Part shown: in pieces, positions 24,485-31,617 of the stretch
How the letters are laid out: the number at the start of each line of letters is the position of its first letter
Numbering within the stretch: the first letter of the stretch is position 1
The notes under the pieces: generated by a model
Database searches by the model: none
What the model was told of the DNA's origin: nothing
What the model saw: the letters and a program-made list of their open reading frames with translations, nothing else
Position numbers and translations under genes: made by a program
Source: DASQUK01 sp046723645
GTDB lineage: Bacteria > Actinomycetota > Acidimicrobiia > Acidimicrobiales > VFJN01
Assembly (NCBI GenBank): GCA_046723645.1
Contig: JBKOUY010000040.1
Location: forward strand, 1 to 45,178
Direction of reading: 5' to 3'
DNA length: 45,178 nt

Positions 24485-25355
24485 GGGCCTCGGCGCGCTG
24501 ATCCCATCGGATGTCGCACGGTCGTCGGCCGCTGGCCTCGCGGCCCGTCCGGGCATCGAAGAGATCCCGATCAATCAGATCGACCCCAACCCCTACCAGC
24601 CGCGCAACAACTTCGACGAGGAGTCGCTAGCCGGGCTCACCGCCTCGATCCGCGAGCTGGGCGTGCTGCAGCCGATCCTGGTCCGTCAGATGAGCGAGGA
24701 TCGCTACGCCATCATCGCCGGCGAACGTCGCTGGCGAGCCGCCAAGCGGGCCGGGCTCCAGTTCATCCCCGTCATCGTGCGCCAGGTGAACGACGAGCTC
24801 ACCCTCCAGCACGCGCTGGTCGAGAACCTGCACAGGGACGACCTGAACCCACTCGAGGAGGCGGCGGCCTACCAGCAACTGGTGGAGGACTTCGACCTGA
24901 CCCAGGAGGAGGTGGCGCAGAAGGTCGGCAAGAGCCGCTCGGCAGTGGCCAACCTCCTCCGCCTCTTCCAGTTGCCGCCCCAGGTCCAGAGGCTGGTGGC
25001 CGAGGGCCGCGTGTCGGCCGGCCATGCCAAGGCGCTGCTGGGGACTCCGGATCGCGCCTTCCAGGAGTCGCTGGCCCGCCGTGTCGCCACGGATGGGCTG
25101 TCCGTCCGCGAGACCGAGGAAGCCGTTCGCCAACGGAACGGCCTGGCCGGTTCACCCGGCGGGTCTCCGGGCTCACCGGGCACGCGGTCGAAGCTGCGAG
25201 CCCCCGGCTTGCTCGAGCTGGAGGAACTGTTAGCCGAACAGCTCGACACCCGCGTGTCGATCAACGTCGGGCCCAAGCGCGGCCGGGTCGTCATCGAGTT
25301 CGCCGACCTCGAAGACCTCGAGCGCATCTATCGGGTCATGGCGGGTTCCCAGTGA
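24459..25355 (+). CDS. parB: Chromosome partitioning protein ParB (Spo0J)
   Basis: CTP-dependent DNA clamp that loads at parS. 298 residues. The N-terminal lysine/glycine motif RRGGLGKGLGALIP that engages ParA is present, followed by the CTP-binding region with LGVLQPILVR, then IIAGERRWRAAKRAG (GERRxRA, 88-93) and VENLHRDDLNPLEEA. The HTH is LTQEEVAQKVGKSRSAVANLLRL. A Gly/Ser/Pro linker leads to the C-terminal dimerisation segment LEELLAEQLDTRVSINVGPKRGRVVIEFADLEDLERI. Its likely sites are the GTTCCACGTGGAAC repeats just upstream of parA. The start GTG 24459 overlaps parA by 26 bases. Confidence 0.96.
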   Translation: MERRGGLGKGLGALIPSDVARSSAAGLAARPGIEEIPINQIDPNPYQPRNNFDEESLAGLTASIRELGVLQPILVRQMSEDRYAIIAGERRWRAAKRAGLQFIPVIVRQVNDELTLQHALVENLHRDDLNPLEEAAAYQQLVEDFDLTQEEVAQKVGKSRSAVANLLRLFQLPPQVQRLVAEGRVSAGHAKALLGTPDRAFQESLARRVATDGLSVRETEEAVRQRNGLAGSPGGSPGSPGTRSKLRAPGLLELEELLAEQLDTRVSINVGPKRGRVVIEFADLEDLERIYRVMAGSQ

Positions 25356-25369
25356 CGCGCAAAGTGCCC

Positions 25370-25422
25370 GAAAAACACTCAACCCCAACCTGAGGATCGG
25401 AGGTCCTCAAGTCGGGGTCGAG
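25370..25422 (-). terminator. Hairpin terminator of trxA (possibly bidirectional)
   Basis: An imperfect inverted repeat with arms of about 19 bases (25378-25396 and 25404-25422, three mismatches, inner perfect TGAGGA/TCCTCA) lies between the convergent parB and trxA stops. Read on the reverse strand it is followed by GTGTTTTT (25371-25378), the T tract of an intrinsic terminator for the trx transcript. It may also stop parB transcription. Confidence 0.7.
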
Positions 25423-25424
25423 TC

Positions 25425-25455
25425 AATCCACAACCTTGCGCACAGGTTGTGGATT
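25425..25455. repeat. Perfect 12-bp inverted repeat with DnaA-box-like arms
   Basis: Arms AATCCACAACCT (25425-25436) and AGGTTGTGGATT (25444-25455) around the seven-base loop TGCGCAC. It sits directly beside the trx terminator, before the trxA stop. Each arm contains a DnaA-box-like core (TAATCCACA on the reverse of 25449-25457, CAATCCACA on the forward). It may simply be a second terminator stem; see findings. Confidence 0.6.
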
Positions 25456-25472
25456 ACGTCTCTTGTGTAGGT

Positions 25473-25802
25473 TCAGGGCAGAAATTCACCCAGCTCAGCC
25501 AGCAGCTGACCCTTACCCTTGGCCCCCACCAGGCGCTTTTGCGGCGCCCCGTCCTTGAAGACGATGAGCGTGGGGATGCTCATCACGTCGTAACGCCGGG
25601 CGACGTCTGGATTTTCGTCGACGTTGAGCTTGGCGATGGTGAGCTTGCCCGGGTGTTCGTCCGCGATCTCGTCGAGGATCGGGGCGATCATCTTGCAAGG
25701 CCCGCACCACTCGGCCCAGAAGTCGACGACCACGGTCTCGGCCGAGGCGCCGATCGTTTCGTCGAACGTGGCGTCGGTGAGCGTGGTGATCCCTTGAACC
25801 AT
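25473..25802 (-). CDS. trxA: Thioredoxin
   Basis: A 109-residue classical thioredoxin. WAEWCGPCKM holds C33 and C36, and the surrounding VVVDFWA, IAPILDEIADEH, KLNVDENPDVARRYDVMSIPTLIVFKDG (cis-Pro SIPT) and VGAKGKGQLLAELGEFL are all standard. ATG 25802 (MVQGITTL) is preceded by GGAAGG; the frame runs on upstream as MQVGGG... but without similarity, so the short start is preferred. Reduced by TrxB, encoded 105 bases upstream on the same strand. Confidence 0.96.
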   Translation of the reverse strand: MVQGITTLTDATFDETIGASAETVVVDFWAEWCGPCKMIAPILDEIADEHPGKLTIAKLNVDENPDVARRYDVMSIPTLIVFKDGAPQKRLVGAKGKGQLLAELGEFLP

Positions 25803-25907
25803 GTCTGAGTGACCTTCCTTCAGTGTGGCTGTAGATATGAACGAACCAAGGACGTGAACAGCACTTCCGCCAGCGTTGTTCCCTCCCCCCACCTGCACGT
25901 CGGCGGG

Positions 25908-26873
25908 CTAGGCACCCTGCGCTTCGAGCCAGCGCTCCGTGTCGATGGCGGCCTCACAGCCCGTACCGGCCGCGGTGATGGCCTGGCGGTAGACGTGGTC
26001 CTGGACGTCGCCGGCGGCGAACACCCCCTCCACGTTGGTCGACGTCGATCCCTGGCCCAACCCGGTCACCAGATAGCCCGACTCCTCCATCTCGAGCTGG
26101 CCCTTGAACAGGTCGGTATTGGGCTTGTGCCCGATCGCCACGAACAGCCCGGTGACGGGCAGCGATGTCACGTCGTCGGTGAGCACGTTGCGCACGTTGA
26201 CGGCCGAGAGCCTGGTGTCGCCCTCGATGCCGTCGACGACGTGGTTCCACAGGAACTCGATCTTCTCGTTGGCGAACGCACGTTCCTGCATGATCTTCGA
26301 CGCCCGCAACTCGTCCCGGCGGTGGATGACGGTCACCGACCGGGCGAACTTGGTGAGGAAGATGGCCTCTTCCAGCGCGGAGTCGCCGCCGCCCACGACC
26401 GCGATGTCATCACCGCGGAAGAAGAAGCCGTCGCAGGTGGCGCACGTCGAGACGCCGTGGCCCACCAACTCGGCCTCGCGGTCGAGCCCGAGCATCAGCG
26501 ATTGGGCGCCGGTGGCGATGATCAGCGCCTCGGCCTGGTAGGTGGGCTCGGCGGAGTCGGGATCGCCGACCCAGACGCCGAACGGGCGGGACGACAGGTC
26601 GACGCGGCTCGCCCTCTGCGTGCGGATGTCGGCGCCGAAGCGTGCCGACTGCTCCCGGAACCGGACCATGAGCTCGGGACCCATGATCCCCTCGGGAAAG
26701 CCGGGGTAGTTCTCGACCTCGGTGGTGAGCATGAGCTGACCACCCGGCTGATCGCTGGTGGACGATGGTTCGCCCTCCAGCACCAGCGGCTGAAGGTTGG
26801 CGCGGGCGGCGTAGACGGCGGCAGTCAGCCCGGCGGGGCCGGATCCGACGACGATGACCTTTCGGGTGCTCAT
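25908..26873 (-). CDS. trxB: Thioredoxin reductase
   Basis: NADPH-dependent flavoprotein, 321 residues. FAD motif IVVGSGPAGLTAAVYAARA (GxGxxG), redox centre CATCD (C144, C147), NADPH motif AVVGGGDSALEEAIFL and the second FAD segment EGVFAAGDVQDHVYRQAITAAGTGCEAA. Length and motif spacing are those of the low-molecular-weight bacterial enzyme. It forms a functional pair with trxA and follows the sigma/anti-sigma genes, the same order as sigM-rsmM-trxB2-trxC in mycobacteria. Confidence 0.96.
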   Translation of the reverse strand: MSTRKVIVVGSGPAGLTAAVYAARANLQPLVLEGEPSSTSDQPGGQLMLTTEVENYPGFPEGIMGPELMVRFREQSARFGADIRTQRASRVDLSSRPFGVWVGDPDSAEPTYQAEALIIATGAQSLMLGLDREAELVGHGVSTCATCDGFFFRGDDIAVVGGGDSALEEAIFLTKFARSVTVIHRRDELRASKIMQERAFANEKIEFLWNHVVDGIEGDTRLSAVNVRNVLTDDVTSLPVTGLFVAIGHKPNTDLFKGQLEMEESGYLVTGLGQGSTSTNVEGVFAAGDVQDHVYRQAITAAGTGCEAAIDTERWLEAQGA

Positions 26874-26931
26874 GTGTCCTCGGTGGAAGCGCGATGTCGG
26901 CTCGGAGTGAGCCTCGGCTCGGTTAACGCCG

Positions 26932-27309
26932 TCAGGCGGGTCGATCTTCCGGGCCCGGGCCGTACCGGCGGAGCCACAGCACCACGCCGGCCACCACGAA
27001 CACCAGGCCGATGATGAGGTACGCCGCCCATACGTGGTCCTCCCCGAAGGCGGCGTTCGGCAGGTAGTTGTCGATCAGGCGGACCGCACCGATCGTTCCC
27101 AGCACCAGGGCGGCCAACCCGACGATCACCGCGAAGGTCCCGTACACCACGGCCCGGGCCACCGTGAGCGCGGGCCCAGTGGTCCGGTCCCGGACGGTCC
27201 CGACCGCTCGCTCGATCGTGTCTGCCGCCTGTGCCGCCCAGTCGCCCGCCGGCTGGGCCGGGGGAGCGGCGTCGCGGTTGTACCGGACCGGTGTGCCGAC
27301 CTGAGCCAT
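26932..27309 (-). CDS. Two-helix membrane protein of unknown function
   Basis: A 125-residue protein with an unstructured Pro/Ala N-terminus, an amphipathic helix (DWAAQAADTIERAVGTVRDR) and two membrane helices: about 50-71 (ALTVARAVVYGTFAVIVGLAALVLG) and 93-112 (VWAAYLIIGLVFVVAGVVLWL), with the loop VRLIDNYLP between. The tail is short and basic, RRYGPGPEDRPA. This resembles small phage-holin-superfamily-like or DUF-type membrane proteins common next to sigM in Acidimicrobiia, but no function can be assigned. Neighbours are the anti-sigma gene upstream and trxB downstream, all on one strand. Confidence 0.65.
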   Translation of the reverse strand: MAQVGTPVRYNRDAAPPAQPAGDWAAQAADTIERAVGTVRDRTTGPALTVARAVVYGTFAVIVGLAALVLGTIGAVRLIDNYLPNAAFGEDHVWAAYLIIGLVFVVAGVVLWLRRYGPGPEDRPA

Positions 27310-27401
27310 GCGCGAAGCCTACTTGCGGCGCCCGGGCGGATCGCTCAGGGACGCCGCGCCCGCACCCGGTGGCCGGCACCCCGGTGGCCGGCGCGGGTGG
27401 C

Positions 27402-28277
27402 TCAGTCCCGGAGCGACTGGTCGACGACGACCGCACAGGAGGCGTCGACGGCGACCACGCGCTGGTCGCCGCCCGCGCCGACGACCCAGACGTCCACCGG
27501 CTGGCCATCGAGCGTGGCGCGACCTCGGAGCACGACCGACTCACCGCCGGCCGCGAGCCGTTCCGCTTGCGCATCGTCCGCGCAGGCGGCCGGCCGGGCG
27601 TCCGCCGCCGACTGTCCCTCTTCCGACTCGGCCTCGCCGCCCGGCGCCGTCGTCGGCGCGTCGGAGGACCTCCCGGCCAGGACCACACGAGCGCGTTCGG
27701 CCAGCGCCGCTGGGGAGTCGACGTCGCCGAGGTCGACGATCGCGAGCTGAACGCCGTCACCCGGAGGCGCGGACAGGTCGGTGCCGCCGCCGGCGTCCGC
27801 AGCCGAACTGGACTCGTCACCCTCGCTCGTGCTCTCCCTGGCCGCAGTGGCCGCGTCGTCGCCACCACCCGTGTCCCAGTTGCGGGCGACGATGCCGGCG
27901 CCGACAACCACCAGCACGACCGCGGCGGCCGCGAGCCAGCGGCGGTGCGCACTGCCGTGGGGCCGCCAGGCGGTGTCGGGGTGTGGCGCTGTGGGCCGCG
28001 CCGCCCGCTCGCCGCGCAGCGGGCCGACCGCCGTACCGCCGGGCTGGTCGGCCTCGTCGGGGGAGTCGTAGGCGGCGAGCGCGGCCGCCAGGGCCCGCTC
28101 GCGGACGGCCGGATCCGGGGCGTGAGGCGGCCGGCGCACTGCGTCTCGCACCGCCGCCAGCTCGGCGAGCCGCGCTGCCACCGCGGGATCACGCCGCGCC
28201 ACGGCCGCCTCGTCGTCGGGGAGCAGGCCGTCGAGGAGTGCGGATGCGAGGTCGTCGGGGTCGCGGGGATCGGTCAT
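27402..28277 (-). CDS. Membrane-anchored anti-sigma factor (SigM partner)
   Basis: 291 residues. The cytoplasmic N-terminus (DPDDLASALLDGLLPDDEAAVARRDPAVAARLAELAAVRDAVR) has the helical layout of an anti-sigma domain but no HxxxCxxC zinc motif. A membrane helix lies at about 113-131 (RRWLAAAAVVLVVVGAGIVA). The outside part is acidic, Ser/Ala-rich and then folds into VQLAIVDLGDVDSP... and a C-terminal ESVVLRGRATLDGQPVDVWVVGAGGDQRVVAVD domain with cysteines. Its ATG overlaps the sigma gene stop (ATGA), the hallmark of a sigma/anti-sigma pair. What it senses is unknown; the extracytoplasmic domain looks like the signal-receiving part. Confidence 0.75.
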   Translation of the reverse strand: MTDPRDPDDLASALLDGLLPDDEAAVARRDPAVAARLAELAAVRDAVRRPPHAPDPAVRERALAAALAAYDSPDEADQPGGTAVGPLRGERAARPTAPHPDTAWRPHGSAHRRWLAAAAVVLVVVGAGIVARNWDTGGGDDAATAARESTSEGDESSSAADAGGGTDLSAPPGDGVQLAIVDLGDVDSPAALAERARVVLAGRSSDAPTTAPGGEAESEEGQSAADARPAACADDAQAERLAAGGESVVLRGRATLDGQPVDVWVVGAGGDQRVVAVDASCAVVVDQSLRD

Positions 28278-28849
28278 GGTCTCGTGCTTGGACGGTCCGT
28301 CGCGTCGCTGGGGTTCCCGAGCAGGCCGGCCAGCTGGCTGCGGCCCCGGGCGATCCGCGACCTGACCGTCCCGGGCGGTATGCCGAGCACGCGCCCGATC
28401 TCGGCGTAGTCGAGGTCACACAGGTCGCGCAGCACGACGGCGGCACGAAACTCCCGGGGCAGCAGTGCCAGCGCCGCGTCGATGTCCAGTCGGTCGGCAA
28501 CGGCCTCCACCGCCGTCGCCGCCGGCGGCGCGGACGCGGCACCGCCGGCGCTCTCCGGCGCCGCCCCGACACCGACCGTCTCGGGAACGTCGGCGACGGG
28601 ACGCCGGCGCCGCCGCCGCAGCTCGTCGAGGCACGCGTTCGTGGCCACCCGGTACGACCAGGTCGTGAACGCGGCGCGGCCGTCGTAGCGACGGATCCCG
28701 CGGGCGACGGCGATCAGGGCATCCTGCAGCGCATCCTCGGCATCGGCGTGGTTCCCGGTGAGCCGCCGGCAGAGCGCCCACAGGCGGTCGTGATGGCGGC
28801 GCAGCAGGGCCTCGAGGGCCTCGCGGTCGCCCGCCTGTGCCGCCGCCAC
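28274..28849 (-). CDS. sigM: ECF RNA polymerase sigma factor (SigM position)
   Basis: Extracytoplasmic-function sigma-70 factor. Region 2: AAAQAGDREALEALLRRHHDRLWALCRRL, DAEDALQDALIAVARGI, FTTWSYRVATNACLDELRRRRRR. Then an Ala-rich linker and region 4, LALLPREFRAAVVLRDLCDLDYAEIGRVLGIPPGTVRSRIARGRSQLAGLL with its HTH. The gene overlaps the anti-sigma start. From GTG 28849 it has 191 residues, which trims the usual first turn (DDRSL). An in-frame CTG at 28906 overlaps the kinase stop (CTGA) and would restore it with a 210-residue protein; no ATG/GTG/TTG lies between. Its place before trxB/trxA matches mycobacterial sigM, and a role in thiol or envelope stress is inference. Confidence 0.85.
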   Translation of the reverse strand: MAAAQAGDREALEALLRRHHDRLWALCRRLTGNHADAEDALQDALIAVARGIRRYDGRAAFTTWSYRVATNACLDELRRRRRRPVADVPETVGVGAAPESAGGAASAPPAATAVEAVADRLDIDAALALLPREFRAAVVLRDLCDLDYAEIGRVLGIPPGTVRSRIARGRSQLAGLLGNPSDATDRPSTRP

Positions 28850-28902
28850 GAGCGAACGGTCGTCGGGTGCGGAATGGTCACGCGCGATGCCGGAACAGTA
28901 GA

Positions 28903-30522
28903 TCAGCGCTGCAGGCGCACCTCGGTGACCGTGACCTGTCCATCGTCGCCGGCGCGGGTGAACCAGAGCAGCACGGCGCCACCCGTCCGGTCGAAGGTGA
29001 CGCTGTTGGTGCCGGCGTCGCTCTCCTCGAACGTGGCGACGGGCTCGCCCCAGCCCTCGAGGTTCCCGGGATCGCTGTCGGCCACGTACACCTCGGCCTG
29101 CCATCCCACGGACGGCGTGTCGAACTCGAGCGCCTGGATCTCGGTCGGCTGGTTCAGCTCGAGGATCAGGCCGACGCCCGGCTTGCCCAGGCGGCCCCAA
29201 TCAGGCGACGTGTAGTCCTCGGTGCTCCACGACGTGTTCTGGTCGCCGTCGATGGCATCCCCACGCTCGGCCTCGTCGGTGTGCTCCCCGTCGCCGCCAG
29301 CCGGGTCGAAGTCGACGGTTCGGCCGATGGGGACGAACTCGTCGGCGGGCGACGCCGCCTCGGTGGTGTCCGGCTCGTCGCGACCGCCGAACAGGTTGGT
29401 GCCGGACCCCCGGATGAGCAGGCCGGCCACGCCGAGCGCCACCGCCACCAGGACGACCAACAACGTGGGGACCAACCAGCGGCGCTCGGTCTCCGCGAAC
29501 CGCACCGGCGCACCGGGGCCCTGTACGGCGGCTGTGCCGAGCGGCGTGGGTGGGCCCAGGGGCGGTGGGGGCAGCTGTCCCGCGGCTCCGGCCGTCGCGA
29601 CCGATCGCGTCGGGCCCGGCCCCGACTCGACCACCGTCGCGTCGTCGCTCGTGGGGTTGTCGTCGGCGCCGGCACCCAGGAGCGCCGCACGCGCCTCGGT
29701 GGCGGTCGCGTAGCGAGCGTCGGGCGAGCGCGCCAGCAGGCGCATGGTGACCGCCTCGAGCTCGCGGGGGATGCCGGGCTTGACCAGGCGCGGCCGCTGG
29801 GGGTCGCTGTGGAGCCGGGCCAGCGCCGTGGACGAGGACGAGTCGCCCTCGAAAGGCACCCTGCCGCAGAGCATCTCGTACAGGACGACGCCGAGCGCGT
29901 AGAGGTCGGTGCGGCCGTCGACCGGTCCGGCCTCGACCTGCTCGGGGGCCAGGTACTTTGCCGTCCCCAGGAACGAGCCCTCCTGGGTGAGGTCGGCCGA
30001 CTCGGCCGCCTTGGCGATGCCGAAGTCGCCGACCTTCACGCGGCCGTCCTCGGACAGGAGGATGTTGGCGGGCTTGATGTCGCGGTGCACCAGCCCGGCG
30101 GCGTGGGCCACGGCCAGCGCACCGCAGACCTGGGCCGCGATGTTGGCAGCCAGCCAGGGGTCGACCGGGCCCTCGTCGAGTCGCTGCCGCAAGGTGCGGC
30201 CCCGCACGAGCTCCATGACGATGGCCTCGACGCCGTTGTCGCTACAGGTGTCGTAGACGGCGACGATGGCCGGATGCGACAGGCGGGCCACCGCGATCGC
30301 CTCGTGACGGAACCGCGCGACGAACGTCTCGTCTTCGGCCAGGTGCTGGTGGAGGACCTTGACGGCGATGGCACGTCGCAGCACCTCGTCGGTGCCCAGC
30401 CACACCTGCGCCATCCCACCCGACGCGAGCTGGTCGTCCAGGCGGTAGCGGCCGCCCAGGAGCGCGCCTGCTACCAGGCCGGCGGCGGGGGACGGGCCGG
30501 TCGGGGGAGGGGTCAGTGCCAC
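28903..30522 (-). CDS. Transmembrane Ser/Thr protein kinase with discoidin-like external domain
   Basis: 539 residues. The Hanks-type kinase is complete: glycine loop LASGGMAQVWLG (32-43), K55 in IAVKVL, HRDIKPANILL (H146, D148), DFG 166-168, and YLAPEQ. A linker (about 283-345), one membrane helix (about 349-370) and an outside domain follow. The last 120 residues (DAIDGDQNTSWSTEDY...GVGLILELNQ...LWFTRAGDDGQVTVTEVRL) look like the discoidin-type module that ends the MurJ-pseudokinase fusion of mycobacteria, yet no MurJ region is present. The catalytic residues are intact, so it should be active, unlike that pseudokinase. GTG 30522 is the best start; the frame continues upstream without similarity. 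Confidence 0.85.
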   Translation of the reverse strand: MALTPPPTGPSPAAGLVAGALLGGRYRLDDQLASGGMAQVWLGTDEVLRRAIAVKVLHQHLAEDETFVARFRHEAIAVARLSHPAIVAVYDTCSDNGVEAIVMELVRGRTLRQRLDEGPVDPWLAANIAAQVCGALAVAHAAGLVHRDIKPANILLSEDGRVKVGDFGIAKAAESADLTQEGSFLGTAKYLAPEQVEAGPVDGRTDLYALGVVLYEMLCGRVPFEGDSSSSTALARLHSDPQRPRLVKPGIPRELEAVTMRLLARSPDARYATATEARAALLGAGADDNPTSDDATVVESGPGPTRSVATAGAAGQLPPPPLGPPTPLGTAAVQGPGAPVRFAETERRWLVPTLLVVLVAVALGVAGLLIRGSGTNLFGGRDEPDTTEAASPADEFVPIGRTVDFDPAGGDGEHTDEAERGDAIDGDQNTSWSTEDYTSPDWGRLGKPGVGLILELNQPTEIQALEFDTPSVGWQAEVYVADSDPGNLEGWGEPVATFEESDAGTNSVTFDRTGGAVLLWFTRAGDDGQVTVTEVRLQR

Positions 30523-30660
30523 GGTGTTCCCACCGTAGTCAAGGAGATCCCATGCATCTGCGTCGGCTCTCGACCGATGTCGGCCCGGACGGGCGGGTCG
30601 CGCCGGCGTGTCAGGCGGACGCCGGCTTGAACCCCGGTGACGCACACACCAAGGCCCCCA

Positions 30661-31500
30661 TCACCCGGGGTCCAGCCACGTGACCCCCATGACCCGGGGG
30701 CCCGCGTGGGTGCCGATCGTGGCACCGATCACGTTCACCCGGATCCGATCGTCCGGATAGCGGGGCCTGAGCAGCTCGCGCATCTCGTCGACGTCGGGGG
30801 CCATGCCGTGCGCGAGGGTGAGCTCCTCGACGGCCGGGCGCTCGAAGACCTTGTCGCGGAGCGCCTGCAGCGCCTTGCGGCGCGTCCGGGCCCTGCCCGC
30901 CTCTTCCACCTCACCGGTGGAGATGTCGAGGAGGGGCTTGATGGACAGGAGGGAGCCGAGCAGGGCCTGGGCGCCGCCGATGCGGCCGCCCTTGCGGAGG
31001 TTGTCCAGGGTGTCGAGCGCGCCGATGACGTGGGTGCGGGCGGACAGGTCGCGGACCAGCGCTTCGACCGCGTCGGCGTCGGCCCCGTCGGCCGCGGCCT
31101 GGGCGGCGCGGCGCACCTGGGCGGCGAGGCCCGACGTGATCGAGCGGGAGTCGACGACGCGGACGTCGACGTCGTCCTCCAGCGCCTTGGCGCCGTTCTG
31201 CGCCGCCTGCATCGTGGCCGACAGGCCGGAGGACAGGTTGATGCAAACGATCGCGTCGGCGCCGGCCTCGGCCTGGCGGCGGAACGCGGACTCGAAGGCC
31301 CCGGGCGACGGGGCGGCCGTTTCGGGCAGCTCGTTCGAGGACGCCAGCTTGTCGTAGAACTGCTCCACCGAGAGGTCGACGCCGTCGGTGTACTCGACCG
31401 ACCCGAAGCGGATGGTCAGCGGGACGACCTCGACCCCCAGCTCCTTCGCCTCGGCGGCCTCGAGGTCGGCGGCCGAGTCGGTGACGATGCGCACAGGCAT
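30661..31500 (-). CDS. DegV-family fatty-acid-binding protein
   Basis: 279 residues of the DegV family, which bind long-chain fatty acids and, in Gram-positives, feed fatty acids to the FakA kinase. Typical features are MPVRIVTDSAADLEAAEAKEL at the N-terminus, VVPLTIRFGSVEYTDGVDLSVEQFYDKL, then INLSSGLSATMQAAQ and RVVDSRSITSGLA. The second domain has LDTLDNLRKGGRIGGAQALLGSLLSIKPLLDI and the end NVIGATIGTHAGPRVMGV, with the conserved HAGP-type loop. No fakA kinase partner is in the window. It lies in the kinase-sigM neighbourhood, a place where the mycobacterial locus has no DegV. Confidence 0.88.
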   Translation of the reverse strand: MPVRIVTDSAADLEAAEAKELGVEVVPLTIRFGSVEYTDGVDLSVEQFYDKLASSNELPETAAPSPGAFESAFRRQAEAGADAIVCINLSSGLSATMQAAQNGAKALEDDVDVRVVDSRSITSGLAAQVRRAAQAAADGADADAVEALVRDLSARTHVIGALDTLDNLRKGGRIGGAQALLGSLLSIKPLLDISTGEVEEAGRARTRRKALQALRDKVFERPAVEELTLAHGMAPDVDEMRELLRPRYPDDRIRVNVIGATIGTHAGPRVMGVTWLDPG

Positions 31501-31617
31501 TATTTCCCGCCTCTACTGCTCCGCAGTGGGCCGTTGGGGCTCCACTCGCGGCATTGCGGACGCTCGCTCATGGCGGGCGACCCTAATGCGCGGCGGCGGC
31601 CTCCGTGCCCGGTCACG

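Noticed and set aside
31513..31525. ACTGC-TCC-GCAGT hairpin before DegV
   Set aside because: A five-base stem without a T tract; it lies just upstream of the DegV start and is not convincing as a terminator or riboswitch.
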